This document shows positions 10,046-17,824 of a stretch of 20,242 nucleotides of DNA, piece by piece; the stretch's first letter is position 1; every line of letters begins with the position of its first letter. Source of the DNA: Plantago elongata (taxonomy: Eukaryota > Streptophyta > Magnoliopsida > Lamiales > Plantaginaceae); assembly GCA_036897095.1 (NCBI GenBank), contig JAYMSP010003315.1:1-20242 (forward strand). The letters run 5' to 3'. Under the pieces are notes generated by a model that saw only the letters and a program-made list of their open reading frames with translations, was not told the origin of the DNA and did no database searches. A program made the translations under genes and the position numbers.

Positions 10046-11046
10046 TACTTGGTCAGTGGATTTATTGTAAAAAAACAGAATGATTTGGTGGTTGTTTAAA
10101 GCTCATGTATTGTTCAGAATGAGTTAGCATCTCGATGTACTACAAAAACTCGTATTAAGTCCAGATCTTCTTAACTTGATCATATCCTTATCTTCAAGAG
10201 TCAATCTTCGATGTTTTATCTAGAAAATTCAATCTTGCAATATTTATCTCCAAAGACTCCAATCTTCTCAAGACTCCTTAAATTTTCAAAGTCTTTGATC
10301 TGTTACACACTAAAACAAAAATGTCCAACTAGATTAAGTTTTAATGAAGAAAATAATATTACTAAAATACCCCGCAACATATATTATAGTTGTTAAGTTC
10401 ACTTTTGATGTAATTGCGTATAAACAAATGCACGTTCATTATGTATATTAGTTCCTCAGTTTCGAAAATAGATCCGCATTAATGTTTTGGGTGAGGAGAA
10501 AAATTCTCCTAATGTATACTCCCTCCATCTTGGAGAAGAAGTTCAATTTTAACTTTTCATAATTCATGATATATAACTTAGATCACAAATTAATCACAAA
10601 CCGATACAATATTCAATTAAATTATATAATGATAAGCGATTATCCGAGATTCGTTGGATTATGATTCTGTTTATCACTAGCTTTCGGTGAGTTAGCTCAT
10701 TACATGATTGCACAACTTTTAAATTTTTTAACTAGCTGGTTTGAAAAGTTAATCAAATTAACTTATTAAAAAAATAAATTACATGACCATCAACTACCTT
10801 TTCAATAATGAGCTAAAATTTAGCTGATTGTTATCTTTTAATCTTTTCAATTAATTTTGCTAATCAAACACTACATATCTTACAAGTCATAGCCTCCACC
10901 TCCACTAACAGCTAGAAAGCTAATGAGTGCTGGATGCATGGAAATTGGAATCATATACTACTGTGTATATATAGTACTTTACTCCACATTCCAATCATTT
11001 TTAAGACACTACTACTAAACCACCAATATCACCTAGTGAGCTTGGA
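10046..11046. other. Intergenic region between the BOR-like and NIP-like genes
   Basis: About 1 kb holds the BOR 3' untranslated region and the NIP promoter. I see no canonical AATAAA close to the BOR stop. One MITE-like end (ACTCCCTCCATCTTGGAG, from about 10518) lies inside without a clear partner end. The 61-codon frame at 10211-10396 has no recognisable content. Confidence 0.5.
10966..10974 (+). promoter_or_regulatory. Probable TATA box of the NIP-like gene
   Basis: TATATATAG lies about 75 bases upstream of the ATG at 11047, which fits plant TATA spacing with a short leader of roughly 45 bases. The leader has no ATG and no minimal ATGTAA upstream ORF of the kind that controls Arabidopsis NIP5;1. 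Confidence 0.5.
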
Positions 11047-12521
11047 ATGGAAGGTGCAGACGGAACATCAGCCCCTTCCACACCTGTAACTCCAGGGACT
11101 CTTGGTGCACCCCTGTTCGGTGCATTCAGGCGCAACAACAACAACAACGGGACGAAACGATCATCTCTCCTTAGAAGCTGCAGTAGTTGTGTTAGTAATC
11201 AATCATGTGCCTTGGAAGAAGGCAGCTCCTTTTCTCTTGTAGCTTGTGCTTTGTCTCCACCTTCAATCTCTCTAGCAAGAAAGGTGTGTCTTGTAACTCT
11301 TCTCGATATAATAGTACCATATATGTTCGAGTAATACTCAATTTCATTTTTAGATGTATATTCTGATACATGATGTTATGATATGCTACTTGAATGAATT
11401 TGATAAAGATCAGGTGGGAGCAGAGTTCATAGGTACACTTATACTAATCTTTGCTGGGACAGCAACTGCCATAGTAAATGAAAAGACACAAGGCTCTGAG
11501 ACACTTTTCGGCCTAGCCACGTTGACCGGGTTGGCGGTGATGATAGTTATACTCTCTACGGGTCATATCTCCGGTGCACATTTGAATCCTTCTGTCACTA
11601 TTGCCTTTGCTGCTCTCAAACATTTCCCTTGGAAAAATGTATGTTCAAGTACACTTTGTTTGTCAACTGTATAATCATAGTGGGCGATAACATCACTGTT
11701 CCTGTTTTTTCTTTTGTTTTACTAATGGGAATTCCATATTTTAGAATGATTTTGATGTGTGGTGTTGGATTTATTACAGGTTCCAGTTATATAGGAGCAC
11801 AAGTGATGGCATCAATAAGTGCTGCATTTCTGTTGAAGGTGATTTTCTGTCCAATAATGAGTGGTGGGGTGACAGTTCCTTCAGGAAGTTATCTTCAGGC
11901 TTTCAGTTTGGAGGTTGTTATTACCGTCAATCACATGTTTGTTGTCACTGATGTTTCAACCGATACCAGAGCTGTAAGTTCAGTCTTTTTTGCATGTCAC
12001 CTACTGTACTAAGTTCGAGTATCATCACTTTAGAAAGTTTTATTAAGAAGATATGATTGTCAACCTTATATGATGTTTGTATATGATCGCAAGTGTTAAG
12101 TGAGATATTTTACCACGCTTTGTCACGAGTAGGTTGTAGTTTAGTCATCTCTACATTTGAAGTTAGTATCATTGAATAAGTCGGAATTATCTTTGACTGG
12201 GACACACATTTACACGTGTTTATATTAAGTCTGAATCATCATCACATTATAGGATGAGGTTAAGTATAGTTAAATGTCATTCCTTAAACACTGATTAATA
12301 GTAAGTCAACCGCATCATGGTGTCTTTATGTTTCGTATCAGTTCCCACTCATTATAAATTCTGCACTTTCGATAAGGTATATGGCCAAATCAGTTCCCAC
12401 TCAACTTGCTAAGCATTTTACATGCATGATTGGCAAATGGTAAAAGTTTGGCAGCTGAAACTCAATAGTATAAGCATTAATTCTTCATGTGCGGATTGGT
12501 GATATGTAACATTCACAGGAT

Positions 12522-12742
12522 ATACTTCCGGTAGGCTATACTAAGTTCATCTTTCCACATAACCAAAATAAAGTAGGAGATATGACGATAAAAAAAAATC
12601 ATAAAGTAGGACAAATTATAATTAGAATATGGTAAATATTTTATAAAGTAGGAGATAGATTTTTAATTTTAGGAATGAAAAGATAAAGTTGAAATAAATT
12701 AAAATAAAATACAGAAAAAAGAAGTTGAGTTCAAGGGAGTAT
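12522..12742. mobile_element. Stowaway-like MITE inside the NIP-like gene
   Basis: The left end reads TATACTTCCGGTAGGCTATA and the right end TTGAGTTCAAGGGAGTATAT; the right end reverse-complements to ATATACTCCCTTGAACTCAA, a standard MITE start. The interior is AT-rich, with two copies of ATAAAGTAGGAGATA-like sequence. It sits in the interval where the NIP exon for helix 5 should lie. Confidence 0.55.
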
Positions 12743-13969
12743 ATAATATATATGCTCAACCAGGCATCCATGCATGAGTTTATTAATCGACTTCCCATAA
12801 TTGATAACAAATAACCAATTAATAATAAGACATCACTGCTAAATATTCACCAATCAATATGTAAATGTGAGTTCAGTCGAAATATAGCTGCACACCTTTA
12901 ACACTCTATAAAAGTGTCAAGAATGTATGATTAGAAATTGAGAAACGTTTTTATCTATTTTGACACTTTGCATGTCAACTTAAAAGTGCCTCAGCTTCTA
13001 AAATTTCTCGTCGTATACATTTGGTGAGAAGTTGAAGAGATATAATTTAAAATTGTGTATATTTAGTTATTAATATAGTATATTTAACCATAAATACTAT
13101 ATGCTTAAAAATATATACCGAGGATAGAATTATATGTTGCAAGTCTAATAAAGGAAGGTTCATGAACATTGCAAGTCTAATACAAAAAAATTGTACTTCG
13201 CTTAGAGTTTTCTAAAGGAAGAAGAAGTCGATTGAGATAAGAACAAATTAAGAATCACAACAAAACTCAATGTAGGACTCTCATGTTCACATAGACGTTC
13301 ACCCCTATTATATATGGAGGGTCATGCATTGAAGAATAAAAGGAAAATCATACGTGAAGCAAGAGTTTACGTTTATAAATTCACGTATAGGTCATCCAGT
13401 TTTCTAAGCTTTTTCTATCTAAAACTTAAAGGTTGATAGATAGATTGATAGAGTTATTTCTTTATACTTGACTAGATTGTTTGCATCTAGATATATTCGT
13501 AGAATAGATATAGAGTTGTTCATTGTATTTATTATTTGTACAGTGGATTATAGAAATATAATCTGCTAGAAACTTATATCTCTTTGTCATGATATTTTCG
13601 GGACATATTCTGTTAAATTCGAGATTAGGTTTTCAAATTAGATTTATATATAATCGAGCTTTATTTGATCAAGCATGGTATGACGACTACACCCTAAACT
13701 GTTTTATACGATTATATATTACTGTATCTACCCGTTCCAATCCTATATATATACAGTAGTAGACACTTTGTTTTGAGGATTTTTTAAAAGGTTTTGAGTA
13801 AATAACAATAAAATTATTAAGTGAATTGGAATAAAACTAAATTGAAGTGTAATACAAATTATAACTAAGTTGAATTGAGCTGAACTGAACTATATTAAAA
13901 AAGATTCATTTTCTGTTGAAGAGAATAAAGTCTTAAAAGGGCGAGTGTCTAATTATTAAAAACTCTTTA
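12743..13969. other. AT-rich non-coding interval within the NIP-like gene
   Basis: No coding motif of an aquaporin or transposon is visible on either strand. A small GATA/GATT-type simple repeat lies near 13432-13455. This sequence enlarges the expected short NIP intron several fold. Confidence 0.5.
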
Positions 13970-13974
13970 GTGTG

Positions 13975-14692
13975 TGATTGCAAATGCTTATATACATGCT
14001 TTTTTATCTACTTCTACTAAAAGTTGATTAAAAAGTTGATTTTAACCAAAAATATATCATATAAAAAGCAGCTTAAAATTGTAAAAGGAAAAGTTGTAGT
14101 GTTTGTAAAAATAACTTAATTAATTATTTTTATAGTGCTTTTGCAAATGCTTATATATGTGTTTTTTTATCTTCTTCTACAAAAAGTTAATTAAAGTTGA
14201 TTTTAAGCAAAGTTATTAGTATTTGATATATCATATAAAAATCAGCTTAAAATTGTAAGAGAAGAAGTTGTAGTGTTTGTAAAAATTAACTTAATTAGTT
14301 ATTTTTAATTGGAAAAAAGCTACTATTGATTTAAAGTAGTTAGAATCAACTATTGGGCTGCTTCTCTGCTTTTAACGGTTACATGGTTTTTTTCAGAGAA
14401 GTTGCAGCAGAAGTTGTGATTTAAAACACTAAAAAACTGCCTTTACTACTTTAAAATTATAAACACTTCATTTAAGCATTTACAAACACAACCTTAATTA
14501 GGAAAAAACTACTATTTGTTTAAAGCAGTTAGAACCAGTTATTGAGTTACTTCTATGTTTTTTACGGTTACATACTCTTTTTCAGAAAAATCACAGCAGA
14601 AGTCGTGATTTAAAATACTACAAAATTGAGTTTACTACTTTAAAATGACAAAATCACTTCTTTTAATCATTTGAAAACACAACCTTAATCAT
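13975..14692. repeat. Two consecutive pairs of tandem repeats (A-A' then C-C') in the last NIP-like intron
   Basis: Units A (about 13976-14134) and A' (about 14138-14308) are diverged copies sharing TTGCAAATGCTTATATA, ATATCATATAAAAA, CAGCTTAAAATTGTAA and GTTGTAGTGTTTGTAAAAA. Units C (about 14309-14494) and C' (about 14496-14692) are diverged copies sharing GGAAAAAACTACTAT-like, ACGGTTACAT, GTGATTTAAAA, TTTACTACTTTAAAAT and ACACAACCTTAAT. The A pair carries GTGTTTGTAAA and the C pair its reverse complement (TTTACAAACAC), so the whole block may be one element with inverted ends and each half duplicated. Confidence 0.6.
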
Positions 14693-14850
14693 TTGTCAAA
14701 ATTTCAGGGAGGTTACAGGGGGTTCAATGAATCCAGTGAGAAGTTTGGGACTCTGCTCATAATTACACAGGCATTTGGATTTACCTAACTGCTTCAGTAC
14801 TTGGTGCTCTAACCTGGCAATGCACGTATTCTCTTGTTAAACTGCCCGAA

Positions 14851-15000
14851 CAAGCTGATCCTGATAAGAAGTCTTTCATCTTATCTCTCAATATATAGCT
14901 AATTAAGGTTTAAGCTAAAATGTCAACAAACTGCATCTCAATTAATAACACACTTCACCTTCATCTCAATAAACTGCATCCAAGCTGATCTTGATAAGAA
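14851..15000 (+). repeat. Local duplication of a 20-base piece of the last NIP-like exon
   Basis: Positions 14851-14870, coding QADPDK within the exon, and 14981-15000 are identical except for one C/T difference. An ACTGCATCYCAAT-like string also recurs nearby. The copy lies about 80 bases beyond the stop codon, indicating local rearrangement of the gene end. Confidence 0.6.
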
Positions 15001-15233
15001 TTTTAATTTAATTTTTATTTTAATTTCAATTTCGATTTTTAATGTGAAATATATGATTAGGTAAGTGTGTTGGCGACGATTCGGCGAATTTTAACGACTT
15101 ATAGCGAATTTGACGGGTTGATTCGAATGCCACCTAAGCAAAGTTGGTCCATATTGTCAAATTGTCCTTAAAATGCCATGACGGAGAATTCAATAGGACC
15201 AATTCTCACAGGGTATTCAAACGCGATGGTGCG

Positions 15234-15270
15234 TGCGCCATTGCCCTCAAACTTGAGGATCAATGGTGCC
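15234..15270. repeat. Imperfect hairpin in a GC-richer island
   Basis: CCATTG (15238-15243) pairs with CAATGG (15261-15266), and CCTCAA (15245-15250) pairs with TTGAGG (15253-15258) inside it, with a small bulge. Flanking bases extend the outer arms weakly. The surrounding 15060-15300 segment is less AT-rich than its neighbours but shows no ORF that I recognise. Confidence 0.45.
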
Positions 15271-15399
15271 TTTCTCCCAAGACGTGTGAGAATAAGATGA
15301 TGTAAATTATTGGTATGATATTGTTATAATGAGGTGATTAGTTGTTTGAATGTATATACATTTTTGCTCTGTTGAATAATACTGCGATATCATTGGATC

Positions 15400-15930
15400 T
15401 ACTTGATAGATTAGGTAAACATCACTAGTGTTTTTGAACAATAGAAAATGTCTTATTAATATAAAAAACAGAGTACATATATTTAGGGGCTGACAATGAG
15501 TGTCCTAGCCCAATACTAACCATAACAAGAGAAAACGAAATAGAACAAAGTAATCAAGCAAAAACAAGTGCTAGGTCAACGACTGGATAAAAGTTGATGC
15601 TCGACGATTACTGCAGCGAACATTCGTTGTATGAATCACATTCCGAAGTAACTCATTTCGATCAATTTATCTTTTTTTAAAAGATCTTCTCATTCCTTGC
15701 AGTCCAGATATAATAAGCAGTTTCAATTAGAAGAGTTCGAAAAACATCATCTTGTCCTCCTTTTCCTTTCGCCAGGTAATATAAGGTGTGGATTTGTAGC
15801 TGTCAATCCGCATCTTGTTTATAGCAAAGGCCTATCCATTCCATGGCACCTCGAAGAATCTCTCGGGTTAACATTAGTAAAGGCCCAACCATTACATGTC
15901 ACCTTGATATATTTATGTGAGCATTAGTTA
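15400..15930 (-). mobile_element. LINE (non-LTR retrotransposon) 3' remnant
   Basis: On the minus strand from about 15790 down, one frame reads AKGKGGQDDVFRTLLIETAY followed by YIWTARNEKIF. After a shift in an A-run it reads NELLRNVIHTTNVRCSNRRA then STFIQSL. This matches the C-terminal zf-RVT tail of plant LINE reverse-transcriptase polyproteins, where an IW-ARN-IF core and the NII/NVI-R--NRR string recur. Upstream to 15930 the frame is poorly preserved. Downstream to about 15400 is probable 3' UTR. The reverse transcriptase core is absent, so this is a truncated, dead copy. Confidence 0.7.
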
Positions 15931-16796
15931 TAATATTAGATGTTATAATATTAGATAATTGAGTTTAACATATTTAGGGCTGTATATTAGAATTTTAATT
16001 ATAGTATAATTTTGCCTGGTCAATTGATTTAGATTATGATTTTTGCCGATCGGCAACTGAACTATTGCTATATATTTAAGAAAGTTATCATGTGTTAGAA
16101 CATCTGGGAATAATAATTTCTTATTCAACTTATACTAGTATATTTGTATGTTTTGCTAAAAACATGATTTCATATTCAGTAAGATGAGTTCATGAATTAG
16201 GGGTGAGACCATCTCCTGGTGACGCGCATTGTCATGTATTTTTTCTCCTTTGAGGTTTGGGGGGTACATTTATTGGAAATAGTATCAGTTACCATTTAAC
16301 GGGTCTGGTGCGACTGTACGGATGCATATCCGGATATAAAATTGATCTTATATCAACTCGTCGAGACCTTAACATGTTGGTTAGATCCTAATCTTAAAAA
16401 ATATATCCGTCATCATGAGTCGTACCATATTATTTTTATATATATATTAGTCTCAAATCTTTACTTTTTTTAGGTTGTAGATGTTTTCTTTTTTTAAATT
16501 AATTTTATCAATGGAACTCTATGAAATTTAAAGATACATTCCACATCAAATTTTGCTTATGTGGCTGATCAGTAAGACCAGTGTTAAAGGGTGGTGTTCA
16601 CATATTTTCGAGGAGCGGGTGGCTGAGTTTGCTTATAGCATATGATCTGGTTGGAATCTTTCACTTTTTCAGCAGAAGCCTATTTGATTTAGCGAAATTA
16701 AAAGTGTGATTATGCTTTGTTTAATTCGACGGAGGTCTTATAACCTTGATTAAAACCTCATGTTGATAAATTAAAAAACAGCGAAATCGCAACTAA
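15931..16796. other. Non-coding stretch, nothing recognised
   Basis: AT-rich sequence with no convincing ORF, RNA gene or defined repeat. The frame at 15943-16128 on the minus strand has no recognisable content. Confidence 0.5.
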
Positions 16797-17200
16797 TTGG
16801 GGCGACGGAAGCTATTCGTAGCTAATGTAGCCACGAATCGGTAAGGTTAGCGACAAATAACAATTCGTCGCTAATTTTATCGACGAATAAATTTATTCGT
16901 CGGTAGGTTTAGTTGACCCCAAATAAAATAAAAGAAAAAGAAAATTATATTATCGATGAATAAATTTATTCGTTGGTAAATGTACTGGCTTGAAGAAAGT
17001 GAAAAAAACGGTAAATGAAAAAGATTAGCGATGACAAGTTTTATTCGTCGCTAATTGATTGATTTAAAAAAAATTTAAAAAAAATAATTCGTCGGGATCT
17101 CCTTAATTCGTCGAACCTGGCGACGAATGATTTATCCGTCGCTCGGTTCACGACGAATCGCTACACTGGGGCGACGGATAATTTATCCGTCGCCCCAGTT
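16797..17200 (+). mobile_element. CACTA 5' subterminal repeat region with long palindromes
   Basis: Dense copies of the motif TTCGTCG(CTAA) in both orientations. They include a perfect 22-base palindrome at 16881-16902 (arms CGACGAATAAA), a near copy of it around 16952-16975, an inverted pair near 17024-17055 (ATTAGCGA...TCGCTAAT), and a perfect 35-base inverted repeat with a 1-base loop at 17165-17199 (17-base arms beginning ACTGGGGCGACGG). These are typical of CACTA subterminal arrays. The motif matches that at 580-795. No terminal CACTA sequence is recognisable at the left edge. Confidence 0.75.
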
Positions 17201-17597
17201 CTGTTTTATTAAAAAAAAGGGAAAGAGGACTCATTTTTTTCAAATCGTTTCTTTCTCCTCTTTTCCGTCTCCAAATCATTTTTTATGGGTTTTGGCCTTT
17301 TCTTCACTGTTCTTTACAATCTTAGTATCAATTCGAAGATCATGGAACAAGGATCTTGTATCTTCCAACAACTTCAAATTTCATCCGCTATTATATCCGG
17401 AATCAAGGTATTTTGGCTAAAATCTAACTTTTCGGAATTTATTGATTAGTTACGAATTTATGTTGAATTGGTTGGAATCATATGAACTATATAGTTTATT
17501 TTATGTATTGTATTACTTTGATATGTGAAATTGCTATATTGATTGTGAATTTGATTAGTTTGTAATGAATTATGGTATTTTTAAGTATATTTTATAG
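17201..17597 (+). mobile_element. CACTA 5' leader region, truncated
   Basis: A pyrimidine-rich segment (TTTCTTTCTCCTCTTTTCCG) follows the subterminal repeats, then an open frame at 17127-17420 that ends at a possible splice donor (ATCAAG|GTATTT). In CACTA elements a transcribed leader with introns lies at this position. No transposase coding follows; from about 17598 different sequence begins, so the element is probably truncated there. No protein domain is visible. Confidence 0.45.
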
Positions 17598-17801
17598 AAG
17601 GTTTCTGAGAGTATGATCATCAGAAAGAACATTACAACACAAGATAACTTTTACAAATAATTGATCAATAAAGATCAATTCATCAAAGTGCTTACAAAAA
17701 TTACAAAGTAAACTAGGACAACTGGAGAAACCAAGCTCCACGTAAACATCCTAACAAACTAGTCTTCAAGTCTTCAAAATTAAAATATGTTCAGAAACCT
17801 T
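17598..17801. repeat. 11-bp inverted repeat pair bounding a 204-base segment
   Basis: AAGGTTTCTGA at 17598-17608 and its exact reverse complement TCAGAAACCTT at 17791-17801. The interior is non-coding. It sits between the truncated CACTA 5' region and the end of the minus-strand ORF series, so it may mark a small insertion or the 3' flank of that gene. I see no target duplication. Confidence 0.4.
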
Positions 17802-17824
17802 AAGTTCTTCAGCACTTTTCTGGA

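Larger units (their letters stand above)
11047..14898 (+). pseudogene. NIP6;1-like: NIP-type aquaporin, boric acid channel class (NIP5;1/NIP6;1-like), missing an exon
   Basis: NIP subgroup II aquaporins pass boric acid across the plasma membrane. Exon 1 (11047-11283) encodes a 79-residue N-terminus with a STPVTPGTLGAPLFG segment and five Asn codons. Exon 2 (11414-11638) gives GAEFIGTLILIFAGTATAIV, GLAVMIVILSTGHISGAHL and the first NPA-type motif NPS. Exon 3 (11780-11973) gives YIGAQVMASISAAF, MSGGVTVP and ends STDTRA; it is 194 bases where 195 is expected, with a T lost near 11788, so it is frameshifted. The last exon (from about 14708) reads TGGSMNPVRSLG (second motif NPV), breaks frame near 14750-14757, then reads NYTGIWIYLTASVLGAL and VKLPEQADPDKKSF to a TAG at 14896-14898. 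The exon for the fifth membrane helix (GELAGIAVGATVML-like in relatives) is not found in 11974-14707. With exon loss plus two frame breaks, a working channel is unlikely. NPS/NPV recalls NIP5;1, while the N-terminus recalls NIP6;1. Confidence 0.85.

Noticed and set aside
11000..11046. Minimal ATG-stop upstream ORF in the NIP leader
   Set aside because: I looked for the ATGTAA element that regulates NIP5;1; the short leader contains no ATG.
12745..12765. Possible remnant of the missing NIP exon (ATGCTCAAC could encode part of a VMLN motif)
   Set aside because: Neither flank matches the expected helix and it lies at the end of a MITE; a chance nine-base match.
15697..15927. 76-codon plus-strand open frame
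   Set aside because: The opposite strand reads as a LINE zf-RVT tail; this frame is its shadow.
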